Assembly: GCA_963729935.1 (NCBI GenBank)
Contig: CAVSPW010000009.1
Span: 29,267-93,266 of the forward strand
Source: CAIKMD01 sp963729935
Lineage (GTDB): Bacteria > Pseudomonadota > Alphaproteobacteria > ATCC43930 > CGMCC-115725
DNA length: 64,000 nucleotides
Reading direction: 5' to 3'
Part shown: piece by piece, positions 33,549 through 43,448 of the stretch
Position numbering within the stretch: position 1 is the first letter of the stretch
How the letters are laid out: every line of letters starts with the position of its first letter
Notes under the pieces: generated by a model
Databases searched by the model: none
Told to the model about the DNA's origin: nothing
The model's input: only the letters and a program-made list of their open reading frames with translations
Position numbers and translations under genes: made by a program

Positions 33549-34379
33549 ATGTCGGCGAATGATGATGTCGAGGTCGAGGACATCGACTATCGAGCTTATG
33601 ACGGGAAGAAATTGCCGGCGCGGCTTTATCGCCCGCGCGGAGCGGGGCCGTTTGCCGGCATCGTGGAAGTGCATGGCGGCGCCTGGACACTCAATGATCG
33701 GATGACAAATGTCGCGATCGACCAGCCGCTCGCCCGAAGCGGCGTGGTCGTCATGGCAATCGACTTTCGCATGCCGCCCGAGGCGAAATACCCGGCCTCG
33801 ATCTGCGACATCAATTTCGCGACCCGCTGGTTCAAACAGCATGCACGCGAATTCGACGTCCGGCCCGATATGATCGGCGGCTTGGGGACGTCGAGCGGCG
33901 GGCATCAAGTGATGCTCTCGGCATTGCGTCCGCGCGATCCGCGCTATGGCGGGCTACCGCTCGCGGGCGCCGCCGCCGATGCCAGCCTGGCCTTCGTCGT
34001 GCAATGCTGGCCGATCAACGATCCGCTCGCGCGCTATCAAATGGTGAAGGCCAACGGAAACGCGCGCCTGGTTCAGGCGCACGATGCCTATTGGCCGGAC
34101 GAGGCGGCGATGGACGACGCCAATCCGCAGCGCATCCTCGACCGCGGCGAGAAGGTCTTGTTGCCGCCGAGCTTGTTGCTCCAAGGCACCAACGACGACA
34201 ATGTGACGCCAGATATGGCTGATCGCTTCGCCGCCGCCTACCGCAAGGCCGGCGGCGCCATCGAGCTTCATAAATTCGAAGGCCAGCCCCACGCCTTCGT
34301 CGCGCGCGACCCGGCGGCGCCGGCGGCCGTGACGGCGGTCGAAACCATTGTCGCCTTTGTCCGTCGCCAGACTTCCTGA
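33549..34379 (+). CDS. Alpha/beta hydrolase (HSL/BD-FAE-like esterase)
   Basis: A 276-residue esterase-type hydrolase. The oxyanion-hole HGGAW motif occurs near residue 45, the nucleophile elbow is GGLGTSSGGHQV (Ser in GTSSGG), the acid is in LLLQGTNDDNVTP, and the catalytic His is in GQPHAFVAR. GGAGG lies 5 nt before ATG 33549. Divergent from the molybdenum hydroxylase unit. Substrate unknown; the surroundings suggest hydrolysis of an ester of an aromatic or organic acid. Confidence 0.88.
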   Translation: MSANDDVEVEDIDYRAYDGKKLPARLYRPRGAGPFAGIVEVHGGAWTLNDRMTNVAIDQPLARSGVVVMAIDFRMPPEAKYPASICDINFATRWFKQHAREFDVRPDMIGGLGTSSGGHQVMLSALRPRDPRYGGLPLAGAAADASLAFVVQCWPINDPLARYQMVKANGNARLVQAHDAYWPDEAAMDDANPQRILDRGEKVLLPPSLLLQGTNDDNVTPDMADRFAAAYRKAGGAIELHKFEGQPHAFVARDPAAPAAVTAVETIVAFVRRQTS

Positions 34380-34434
34380 GGCTTGCCCACCGTGCTACAC
34401 CTTATTGCAGAGCAGAATAGCCGGAGGGAGAGTC

Positions 34435-34890
34435 ATGGCCAAGATTAGACATATTGCGTTGGCAACGAACGATCCGGTCAAGACCGCGGAATTCTACAAA
34501 CAGGCATTCGACTTCAAGGAAGTGGGCCGGAGCGGCAGCCCCGACGATCCGGGCGGCATCGCCTGGGGGATTTATCTGAGCGACGGCACGCTGAACCTTG
34601 CGGTCCTCAAATTCAAGAATGTCGATCAACTCGGCCGCGGGCTCGACTATGTCGGCATTCATCATTTCGGCGTCCTGATCGATGATCTGGCCGGCTATAC
34701 GGAAAAGCTCGAGGCGATGGGCGCCCCCTGTTTTATGCGGCCCGATCCGAGCATGGCCGGGGTCTTTTTCGAAACCAAATTTCGCGGGCCCGACGGCGTC
34801 GTGTTCGATTGCTCCGAGCATCCGTGGGTCGGCGCGGCGCCGGAAGGTGTCGCCGAGGTGAAGGTCAAAGAAACCCAACCGGCGGAATAA
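34435..34890 (+). CDS. VOC-family protein (glyoxalase/dioxygenase fold)
   Basis: A 151-residue VOC protein: IRHIALATNDPVKTAEFYKQ at the start (His ligand) and VGIHHFGVLIDDL in the second half (His ligand). The expected terminal Glu position lies in GPDGVVFDCSEHPW, where the usual glutamate is not obvious; a Cys or Asp stands instead, so catalytic status is unsure. GGAGGGAG precedes the ATG. It lies between the esterase and ThDP-enzyme genes on the same strand. Confidence 0.82.
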   Translation: MAKIRHIALATNDPVKTAEFYKQAFDFKEVGRSGSPDDPGGIAWGIYLSDGTLNLAVLKFKNVDQLGRGLDYVGIHHFGVLIDDLAGYTEKLEAMGAPCFMRPDPSMAGVFFETKFRGPDGVVFDCSEHPWVGAAPEGVAEVKVKETQPAE

Positions 34891-34998
34891 GCCGGACCGT
34901 TTAATTGGAATGTCGTTTCGGTCGGGCGGGCGTTTAGGCCCGTCGCCACTTGGCCGTCGTCAATATGCCGTCGTGAATATCAGGTCTTGGGAGGGATC

Positions 34999-36819
34999 AT
35001 GTCGAGCGCGGATTCAGGAAGAAATTTGGCCAACGAGCCGCAAGGAATCGAGCGGCCATTGCCTTCGGAAGGCAAGTCCCTCTGGGGCAGCGACGTCGCC
35101 GCCGACATGATGCGCGCGCTCGATATTCCGTATGTCGCGCTCAATCCCGGCGCGAGCTACCGCGGGCTTCACGACAGCCTCGTCAATCGGCTAGGCAACG
35201 AGCGGCCGCAAATGCTCCTCTGTTTGCATGAAGAAGCGGCCGTCGCACTCGCCCATGGCTGGGCGAAGGTCACTGGCAAGCCGATGGGTGCGATCGTGCA
35301 CAGCAATGTGGGGTTGTTGCACGGCTCGATGGCCGTGTTCAACGCCTGGATGGATCGCGTGCCGCTCCTGTTGTTCGGCGCGACCGGTCCGGTCGACGCA
35401 ACCAAGCGGCGGCCGTGGATCGACTGGATTCACACGACCAAGGACCAGGGCCAGCTGATTCGGAATTTCATCAAATGGGACGATCAGCCCGCCTCGGTCG
35501 GTGCGATTCCCGAAGCGATGCTGCGCGCCAAGCAGATTTCGACCACGGCGCCCTGTGGCCCGACCTATATCTGCTTCGATGCCGGACTGCAGGAGCAGCG
35601 GCTCGACTCATTGCCGCCGATGCCCGATGCGGCGCGCTTTCCGTCGCCTGTTCGCGTCGCGCCGCCGCAGGAGCAGGCGGATGATATCGCACGCCGCCTA
35701 CACGAGGCCGAGCGCCCCCTCATTTTGATGGGGCGTTTCTCGCGCAGCGAGCAGGGTTGGAAAGAGCGCGTGGCGCTCGCCGAGGCGCTGGGGGCGGTGG
35801 TGCTCACCGAGATGAAGCATGCCAGCGCGTTTCCATCCGATCACGCGCTGACCGGCGCACCACCAATCGGCAATCATTCGAATGCGGCGGCCGAGCTGTT
35901 ACGGCAGGCCGATGTCGTGCTGTCGCTCGATTGGACCGATCTGGGCGGATTGCTGCTGGGCGCTTGGGGCGAACAAAAGCCGCGCTCGACGATCATTCGC
36001 GTTTCGGTCGATCAGTATTCCCATAACGGCTTCGGCATGGAATACCACATCCTGCCGCCAGCGGACCTTTACATCACGGCCGAAACCGATCCCACGGTGT
36101 CGGCGCTTCTCGGCGCCGTGAAGCGCTTGGGTGCGCGCAAGACGCCCGCCTGGCCGGGCCGGAAACCTCACACGCCGCCGCCCGTGCCTGCGCTCGAAGG
36201 GCCCACGATCTATGTGCCTCACATCGCGACGTCCTTGCGCCGGCTCACCGAGGGGCGCAAGACCAGCCTGCTGCGCCATTCGCTCTCGTGGCACGGTCAT
36301 TTCTGGCCGGTGCATGATCCGCTCGACACGCTCGGTACCGATGGCGGCGGGGGAGTGGGGTCGGGGCCCGGCACGTCGGTTGGCATGGCGCTCGCGCTCC
36401 GGGACAGCGGTCGGCTGCCGATCGCGGTGCTCGGCGACGGCGATTTCATGATGGGAAACCAGGCGATCTGGACAGCGGTGCATTATCGCATCCCGCTGTT
36501 GATCGTGATCTGCAACAATCGCTCCTTTTATAACGACGAACTGCATCAGGAGCGTGTCGCCAAGGAGCGCGAGCGTCCGCCGGCCAACAAATGGATCGGC
36601 CAGCAGGTCATCGGCCCGGATATCGATCTGGCGGGGATTGCACGCGCGCAAGGTGCCGTTGGCATCGGGCCGGTCGAGACGCTTGCCGATCTCGATGGCA
36701 AGCTCAAGGAAGCGATCGCCGCGGTCGATGCCGGCAAAGTCGCTGTCGTCGATGTGCGTGTGGCCGGAGGCTACGACGCCGGAGCGGCTGCCAACGTGCC
36801 GCGAGGGACACGGGCGTAA
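34999..36819 (+). CDS. Thiamine diphosphate-dependent enzyme (acetolactate synthase/benzoylformate decarboxylase-like)
   Basis: A 606-residue three-domain ThDP enzyme. The catalytic Glu is in CLHEEAAVALAHGWA; the cofactor motif GDGDFMMGNQAIWTAV ... ICNNRSFY binds Mg-ThDP; the middle domain includes LILMGRFSRS. Family members decarboxylate or ligate 2-oxo acids. GGGAGGG lies before ATG 34999. It is followed directly by an ABC importer (13-nt gap to the ATPase gene), which points to a transported 2-oxo or aromatic acid as substrate. Confidence 0.9.
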   Translation: MSSADSGRNLANEPQGIERPLPSEGKSLWGSDVAADMMRALDIPYVALNPGASYRGLHDSLVNRLGNERPQMLLCLHEEAAVALAHGWAKVTGKPMGAIVHSNVGLLHGSMAVFNAWMDRVPLLLFGATGPVDATKRRPWIDWIHTTKDQGQLIRNFIKWDDQPASVGAIPEAMLRAKQISTTAPCGPTYICFDAGLQEQRLDSLPPMPDAARFPSPVRVAPPQEQADDIARRLHEAERPLILMGRFSRSEQGWKERVALAEALGAVVLTEMKHASAFPSDHALTGAPPIGNHSNAAAELLRQADVVLSLDWTDLGGLLLGAWGEQKPRSTIIRVSVDQYSHNGFGMEYHILPPADLYITAETDPTVSALLGAVKRLGARKTPAWPGRKPHTPPPVPALEGPTIYVPHIATSLRRLTEGRKTSLLRHSLSWHGHFWPVHDPLDTLGTDGGGGVGSGPGTSVGMALALRDSGRLPIAVLGDGDFMMGNQAIWTAVHYRIPLLIVICNNRSFYNDELHQERVAKERERPPANKWIGQQVIGPDIDLAGIARAQGAVGIGPVETLADLDGKLKEAIAAVDAGKVAVVDVRVAGGYDAGAAANVPRGTRA

Positions 36820-36832
36820 GAAAGGGAACCGC

Positions 36833-37702
36833 GTGCCGAGGGGCGCGGCCGCAATGCTTCGCGCGAAGGCGGACGGCGAAAGCGCGAAGGCGGCGGCTCT
36901 CGTCGTCGACGGGGTGACGAAACGATTCGCGACCCCGGACGGTCCGATCTCGGCGCTGGAGCATGTCTCCTTCTCGGTTCGGCAAGGCGAATTCCTGGCG
37001 CTGATCGGCCCGTCCGGTTGCGGCAAGTCCACGCTGTTCAACATCGTCGGCGGGTTGCTCGGCGATTATGACGGGCGCGTTCTGGTCGACGGCCGGGCGA
37101 TCGTCGGTTCGCATCACGAGATCGGCATGGTATTCCAAGAGGAATCCACTTTTCCTTGGCGGACCACGCTCGACAACGTCGCTTTTCCGCTCGAAGTGGC
37201 GGGTGTCGCCAAGGCCGAGCGCCACGCCCGCGCCAAGGAGCTGATCAAGCTCGTGGGGCTCGACGGTTTCGAAAACCGTTACCCGGCGGAAATGTCGGGC
37301 GGCATGCGCCAACGTACCGCGATCGCGCGCACACTCGCCTTCGAGCCCCGGATTCTGCTGATGGACGAGCCCTTCGCTGCGCTCGACGAGCAGACGCGTC
37401 TGCTCCTTGGCGACAAGGTGCTTCAGATCCAGCAGACGTTGCGGCAGACGACGCTGCTCATCACCCATAATATCGCCGAAGCCGTGCAGCTTTCCGATCG
37501 GGTCGTCGTCATGTCTTTCCGACCCGGACGCGTGAAACGGATCTTCGATATCGATCTGCCGCGGCCGCGCACGTCCGAGATCGTCGGCTCGACCGCGTTC
37601 GGAAAATATGTGGCCGACATCTGGAATGATCTCCGCGAGGAGGCATCGAAAGGCTTGAGCGAAAGCGAATCCGCGCCGTTGCGGCGCCCGAGCCATCATT
37701 GA
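36833..37702 (+). CDS. ABC transporter ATP-binding protein (nitrate/sulfonate/taurine type)
   Basis: A 289-residue ATPase of an SsuB/TauB-like importer. Walker A GPSGCGKST, Q-loop VFQEESTFPWRT, signature MSGGMRQR, Walker B ILLMDEP, and H-loop ITHN are all present. GTG at 36833 has AAGGGA 7 nt upstream; ATG 36854 is the other option. It is in one operon with the ThDP enzyme, the binding protein and two permeases. Confidence 0.94.
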   Translation: MPRGAAAMLRAKADGESAKAAALVVDGVTKRFATPDGPISALEHVSFSVRQGEFLALIGPSGCGKSTLFNIVGGLLGDYDGRVLVDGRAIVGSHHEIGMVFQEESTFPWRTTLDNVAFPLEVAGVAKAERHARAKELIKLVGLDGFENRYPAEMSGGMRQRTAIARTLAFEPRILLMDEPFAALDEQTRLLLGDKVLQIQQTLRQTTLLITHNIAEAVQLSDRVVVMSFRPGRVKRIFDIDLPRPRTSEIVGSTAFGKYVADIWNDLREEASKGLSESESAPLRRPSHH

Positions 37703-37715
37703 GGGAGGAAAGAAT

Positions 37716-38669
37716 ATGCGTAAAGTGCTTGCGTTATCGGCGATCGTTGTACTCGGAAGTGTTGCGGCCTCGAATGCCGAAACGCTGAAGCTCGCGATTC
37801 CGCAGAAGGGCGCGTGGGACACATCCTTCAGCGTCTATGGCGACCGCCAGGGGTTCTTCAAAGAACAGGGGATCGAGCTCCAAATCACCTACACCGAAGG
37901 GGGTGCGACGACCGAAACGGCGGTCGTCTCGGGCAGCGTCGATCTGGCCGTCGCTACCGGCACGCTCGGGATCCTGTCCGCCTACGTCAAAGGCGCGCCG
38001 GTACGAATCATCTCGGCGGAATCGACCGGCGCCGCCGATCTCTATTGGTATGCGCGGGGCAATAGCGGCATCAAAAGCCTGAAGGATCTCAATGGCAAGA
38101 CCATCGGATTCTCGGCGCCCGGCTCATCGAGCAATCTCGCCTTGCTGACCTTGCTGAAAGAGCAAGGCGTCAGCGCCAAGCCGGTCGCGGCCGGCGGCTT
38201 TCCCGGAACCTATACGCAAGTGATGTCGGGTCAGCTGGATGCCGGCTGGGCGCCCGTTCCCTTCGGCTTGCCGGACATCCACGACGGCAAAATCGTAGTG
38301 ATCGCGCACGCCAATGATTCGCCTGTCATTCGCGGCGAAACCATACGCGTAAACGTCGTCAATTTGAACACCCTGCAAAAGAATCGCGACTTGGTCGCAC
38401 GTTTCATGAAAGCCTATTACAAATCCTATCAGTGGGCTTATTCCGATCCAAAGGCGATCGACTATCTGGCTGCGGACAACAACCTTCCGCATGATATCGC
38501 GGCGACGGCGGTGAAGGACTTCCTGCAAAAGGACGCAAACGACCCCTATCGCATCAGCGGCATTCAGCATGTGCTCGATGAGGCCTACGCGGCCAAGCGC
38601 ATCTCCAAGCCGATGAAGGAGGCCGATGTGAAGGGCGTCTTCGACATCGTTTGGAAGCCGGGCCAATAA
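37716..38669 (+). CDS. ABC transporter substrate-binding protein (SsuA/NMT1-like)
   Basis: A 317-residue periplasmic protein with a signal peptide (LALSAIVVLGSVAASNA, cleavage before ETLKLA). The NMT1/SsuA fold is seen in YGDRQGFFKEQGIELQI, GSVDLAVATGTLGI, LNGKTIGFSAPGSSSN and GQLDAGWAPVPFGLPD. The ligand is probably a small anionic or aromatic acid rather than sulfonate, given the catabolic neighbours. GAGGAAAG precedes the ATG. Confidence 0.93.
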   Translation: MRKVLALSAIVVLGSVAASNAETLKLAIPQKGAWDTSFSVYGDRQGFFKEQGIELQITYTEGGATTETAVVSGSVDLAVATGTLGILSAYVKGAPVRIISAESTGAADLYWYARGNSGIKSLKDLNGKTIGFSAPGSSSNLALLTLLKEQGVSAKPVAAGGFPGTYTQVMSGQLDAGWAPVPFGLPDIHDGKIVVIAHANDSPVIRGETIRVNVVNLNTLQKNRDLVARFMKAYYKSYQWAYSDPKAIDYLAADNNLPHDIAATAVKDFLQKDANDPYRISGIQHVLDEAYAAKRISKPMKEADVKGVFDIVWKPGQ

Positions 38670-38677
38670 GGCGCCGC

Positions 38678-39442
38678 GTGGCGACCGGCTCGTTCAGGCT
38701 CCGCTGGGGGCCAGCTCTCGGCGGACTCGCGGCCGTGGGGGTGTTGCTCGCGCTGTGGCAGGCGGCGGTCGCTTTCGGATTGGTCAGCAATCTGATTGCC
38801 CCGGCGCCCACCGCGATCGGGGCCAGCATCCCGCAACTGATAGAGGGCGAGGAACTCCTTGCCCGCTTTCTCCAGACCTTTGCGGAAGCCTTCGTGGCGG
38901 CAGGACTGGCCGTTCTCGTCGGAACGCCGTTTGGCTGGTGGCTTCATTCGGTGTCTTGGGCCGGCCGTGCCTATGAAAGCTGGGTCGCCACCTTCGCGGC
39001 CGCGCCGTTGGTGCTGATCTATCCGCTTTTTCTCGTCATATTTGGGCGCAATGCCGGCACCATCGTCGCCATGAGTTTTCTCACCGGCTTGCCGGCGGTT
39101 GTATTGAAGACGAAGGAAGGTCTCGATGGGATCAAGCGCGTCTACATCAATGTCGGGCGCAGCTTTCTGCTCACGCAATCCCAGATCTTTTGGAAAATCA
39201 TGCTGCCGGCGGCGGTCCCGACGATCTGCAATGGGGTGCGGCTCGGCCTCATCTATGCGCTCATCAGCGTCGTCGGAATCGAGTTCCTGATCAATTTCGG
39301 CGGACTCGGCGAGTTGATCGACGATCTCGCGCAGCGTTGGGAGATTCCGATGGAGTTCGGCGCGATTTTCTTCGTGGTCTTGACCAGCGTGTGCTTCTTC
39401 TACATCACAGAAAAGCTCGAACGATGGATCAGGCCAATGTGA
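38678..39442 (+). CDS. ABC transporter permease 1
   Basis: A 254-residue inner-membrane permease of the SsuC/TauC type with about six hydrophobic segments. The EAA loop is recognisable as VGRSFLLTQSQIFWKIMLPAAVP in two parts, which docks the ATPase. GTG 38678 follows the binding-protein stop by 8 nt; a TTG at 38651 would overlap it. Its stop overlaps the second permease. Confidence 0.92.
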   Translation: MATGSFRLRWGPALGGLAAVGVLLALWQAAVAFGLVSNLIAPAPTAIGASIPQLIEGEELLARFLQTFAEAFVAAGLAVLVGTPFGWWLHSVSWAGRAYESWVATFAAAPLVLIYPLFLVIFGRNAGTIVAMSFLTGLPAVVLKTKEGLDGIKRVYINVGRSFLLTQSQIFWKIMLPAAVPTICNGVRLGLIYALISVVGIEFLINFGGLGELIDDLAQRWEIPMEFGAIFFVVLTSVCFFYITEKLERWIRPM

Positions 39443-40212
39443 TGCCGCGCGCGCTGCGCGCACGTCCCGCGTCTTTCGTCACGCCGATTCGTCTGGTGAC
39501 GCTGCTCTGCGTATGGGCGGCCTGGGAGGCGCTTGCGGCCTCGGGGCTGCTCTTCGAAGGCGTCGTTCCCTCGTCGTTGAAAGTCGTTGCGGCGCTCGCC
39601 GCGCTGCTGACGAGTCCCGATTTTTACTACAATCTCGAATTCACGCTGATCGAAATACTCGTCTCGTTGATGCTCGGGGTCAGCGCGGGGATCGCAGCCG
39701 GCTTGGCGCTCGGCACGAGCCGTTTTGCGGGCAGAGCCTTCGAGCCCTATCTGCATTATCTCGCGCCCACGCCGAAAATCGTGTTTCTACCGATCCTTCT
39801 GGTGCTGTTCGGCGTTGGCGCGGGCTCTAAGATCGCGATGGGGACCGTCTCCTGCTTCTTTCCGATGGCGCTTTCGGTCGCGACCGGCGTCCGGCAGGTC
39901 GATCCGGTTCTGCTGCGCGTGGGCCGCAGCTTTAATCTGAACCTCGGCCAGACGATCCGAAAAATCTATTTTCCGTCACTCGTTTCGCCGATTGCCACCG
40001 GGCTGAAGCTTGGGCTTGGCGTCGCGATCATCGGCTGCCTTTTGGCCGAGATCAAAATGTCCAATCGGGGTCTTGGCTTTCTCGTGATGCAGTATTACGC
40101 GCAGTTCCGCATTCCTTACATGTATGCGGCGCTCATCGTGGCTTTTGCGATCGCAGCGTTCGGCAACGTTCTGATCGGGTATTTCATTCGCCTGCCCGGC
40201 AGCGCCCGATGA
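39424..40212 (+). CDS. ABC transporter permease 2
   Basis: A 262-residue second permease, again with about six membrane segments and an EAA loop (VGRSFNLNLGQTIRKIYFPS). The two different permeases imply a heterodimeric channel. The start is either ATG 39424 (19-nt overlap) or ATG 39442, which shares a base with the stop of permease 1 (TGATG); no good ribosome site decides. Followed by a probable terminator at 40255. Confidence 0.92.
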   Translation: MDQANVMPRALRARPASFVTPIRLVTLLCVWAAWEALAASGLLFEGVVPSSLKVVAALAALLTSPDFYYNLEFTLIEILVSLMLGVSAGIAAGLALGTSRFAGRAFEPYLHYLAPTPKIVFLPILLVLFGVGAGSKIAMGTVSCFFPMALSVATGVRQVDPVLLRVGRSFNLNLGQTIRKIYFPSLVSPIATGLKLGLGVAIIGCLLAEIKMSNRGLGFLVMQYYAQFRIPYMYAALIVAFAIAAFGNVLIGYFIRLPGSAR

Positions 40213-40254
40213 GGATTCCGTGGGGGTCAAACGGCCGCGCTAGGAGAGCGATTT

Positions 40255-40291
40255 GCATCGGCGGCGTGCGGTCGCCAGCGGTGCTTTTTTT
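40255..40291 (+). terminator. Probable terminator of the ABC-importer operon
   Basis: Imperfect hairpin (GCATC/GGTGC outer stem, GGCG/CGCC inner stem with a small bulge) followed by a run of seven T at 40285-40291, 43 nt after the permease stop. Confidence 0.5.
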
Positions 40292-40353
40292 CAATTCGCG
40301 CGGTCTGCGGCTTCGTTCTAGTATTGGCACCGCCAATCAAAGGGAGGAATGAA

Positions 40354-41313
40354 TTGACAACAGAATATCGTCTTTTGAGTTATCGCGACCCGAGCGGCGT
40401 TGCGCGCGCCGGCGTGTTGGTCAACGAACGCGTGCTGCCGGCGACGCCGCTCCTCGAAGGCGCGCCGGGGATCGATTCGTCCTCGGTCCTGGGGTTGCTG
40501 CAATCCTGGAGCGAGGTCCATCCGCGCCTTGCGGCTGCGGCGGCCAAAGCGAAATCCTCCGATGGACGTCCGCTGAACGAGGTCGCGCTCTTGGCGCCGA
40601 TCCTCTATCCAGGCGCGATTTTCTGCGCAGGCGCGAATTACTGGGACCATATGAAGGAAATGAACGAACGCCAGAAGCGCCTCACCGGCAAGGATGTTCC
40701 TCCTGCGACCAAGGCGAAGAATCCGTGGTTTTTCATCAAAACCGGGCCGCATTCGGTTATCGGGCCCGGCGCCAATGCGCACATGCCGCCGCAATCGCAC
40801 AAGCTCGATTGGGAAGCGGAGATCGGTGTCGTCATCGGGAAATCCTCGCGCAACGTCCCGGTCGAACGCGCGTTCGACGTCGTTGCCGGTTATCTCTGCG
40901 TCAATGATCTTTCGGCACGCGATCTCGGTACCCAAGCCGATCGCGCCGGTACCGCCATGTTCATGGATTGGCTCGGCCAGAAGTGCTTCGATGACGCCGC
41001 GCCGATGGGGCCGTGGTTGACGCCCGCGGCGTTCGTGCCCGATCCCAACGACATGAGCGTGAAGCTCTGGGTCAACGACGTGTTGAAGCAGGATTCGAAC
41101 TCGAAAAACATGATCCACGGCATCGCCGAACAGATTGCGGCGCTGAGCCAGCAATTGACGTTGCGGCCCGGCGACGTCATCGCCACCGGAACGCCCGCGG
41201 GGGTAGGCGCGGGCCGGGGGGAAAGCGGTGAATTCCTCAAACCGGGCGACGAGGTCAAGATCGAGGTCCAACACTGCGGCACGCTGGTGAACCGGATGGT
41301 GGCGGCCTCGTAA
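40354..41313 (+). CDS. Fumarylacetoacetate hydrolase (FAH) family protein
   Basis: A 319-residue FAH-fold enzyme that cleaves or decarboxylates 2-oxo/dienoic acids from ring-cleavage pathways. Metal-site residues occur in LDWEAEIGVVIG (Glu pair) and NDLSARDLG (Asp). GAIFCAGANYWDHMKEM is the usual substrate-side segment, and TGTPAGVGAGRGE the C-terminal hallmark. The likely start is TTG 40354: GGGAGGAATGAA stands immediately upstream, and the nearby ATG is out of frame. An upstream TTG at 40324 is less likely. It ends the catabolic region. Confidence 0.9.
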   Translation: MTTEYRLLSYRDPSGVARAGVLVNERVLPATPLLEGAPGIDSSSVLGLLQSWSEVHPRLAAAAAKAKSSDGRPLNEVALLAPILYPGAIFCAGANYWDHMKEMNERQKRLTGKDVPPATKAKNPWFFIKTGPHSVIGPGANAHMPPQSHKLDWEAEIGVVIGKSSRNVPVERAFDVVAGYLCVNDLSARDLGTQADRAGTAMFMDWLGQKCFDDAAPMGPWLTPAAFVPDPNDMSVKLWVNDVLKQDSNSKNMIHGIAEQIAALSQQLTLRPGDVIATGTPAGVGAGRGESGEFLKPGDEVKIEVQHCGTLVNRMVAAS

Positions 41314-41400
41314 GCGGAGGTTCACCGGCGCGCGCCTTCCGTTTCAAGGCACGAAGGGCCGCGCTGGTGCGGGCCATTGCGTGTGGCCGAGGCCTGGGGC

Positions 41401-41823
41401 ATGCTCCGCGCGATGAACAAGGAATGGAAGATCGCGCGTCCGGAAGGTCATTTCCGCGGTGAGGAGGGCGAGAGCTATCGCGTCTTTGTGCGCGATCTCG
41501 TCGTGCCGTGCAGTATCGGCATCTATCCGCGCGAGAAGGGGTTGCGGCGGCGCGTGCGGGTCAATGCCGAGCTCGCGGTCGCCGAGCCGATCTCGGGCAG
41601 CGACGACTTCGCTGAGGCTGTGAACTACGAATCCGTCGTCGCGGGGATCAAGTCGATCGCCGAGGCCGGTCACATCAACTTGGTCGAAACCCTCGCCGAC
41701 CGTATCGCGACGCTGTGTCTTGCCGATCCGCGCGTGGCATCAGTCCGTGTCGTAGTCGAAAAGCTCGATGTCTACCCCGAAACGGAAAGCGTCGGCGTGC
41801 TGCTCGAGCGCCGTCGTCGCTGA
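41401..41823 (+). CDS. folB: Dihydroneopterin aldolase
   Basis: Folate synthesis enzyme converting 7,8-dihydroneopterin to 6-hydroxymethyl-dihydropterin and glycolaldehyde. About 140 residues with an N-terminal extension of about 30 before the core YRVFVRDLVVPCSIGIYPREKG in two parts; the core has AVNYESVVAGI, the catalytic-region GHINLVETLADRIA, and VVVEKLDVYPETESVGV. The start is not certain: ATG 41401 or 41413, with earlier TTG/GTG codons. Its end faces the end of folP 7 nt away; folK is elsewhere in the window at 53204. Confidence 0.92.
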   Translation: MLRAMNKEWKIARPEGHFRGEEGESYRVFVRDLVVPCSIGIYPREKGLRRRVRVNAELAVAEPISGSDDFAEAVNYESVVAGIKSIAEAGHINLVETLADRIATLCLADPRVASVRVVVEKLDVYPETESVGVLLERRRR

Positions 41824-41830
41824 AGACGGC

Positions 41831-42968
<1,138 letters not shown>

Positions 42969-43448
42969 CTACATCCATGAAAGCCACGGTACACCGCGCT
43001 TGCCAAGGGGGAATCGACGCGCTCGCGGGCTCGCGCTGCCATCGATTGCGATGGCCCGCTCACCGCCAAGGACGGCGTTTGCGCGCAGATTCGAGTCGGT
43101 CACGCATGGTGTGGCCATGCGCCAAATGAGCCGATGTTGAGAGAATCGTCGTGAATTGCTTGGGATTTCGTCCGAGCGCGCGGATTTCATTGCTGTTATC
43201 AAGGGTTTTGGCGCGAATTCGAAATTTCTTGCCATGCTTTTAACGACTCTGTAGGGTTTTTTATGGTGAATGGCATTAGTCAGAACACTGACGATGACGG
43301 CTCAGCCGCAACGTAGAACGGCTGACAGATGCAAGCGGAGAGGCATTCCATTCGCCTGGTGCCCCTAGGGGGCCGCGATCGGTGGCGATGCGTTGTCTCT
43401 CGGTGAGGCTTTCGCAGCGCTGAGTTGAGCAACGGTAGCGGGGGGCGG
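42969..43448. other. Intergenic stretch, no gene seen
   Basis: About 480 bases between the divergent folP and M23 peptidase genes. It includes a relatively AT-rich part (about 43180-43270). Open frames on both strands are motif-free. It presumably carries both promoters. Confidence 0.5.
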
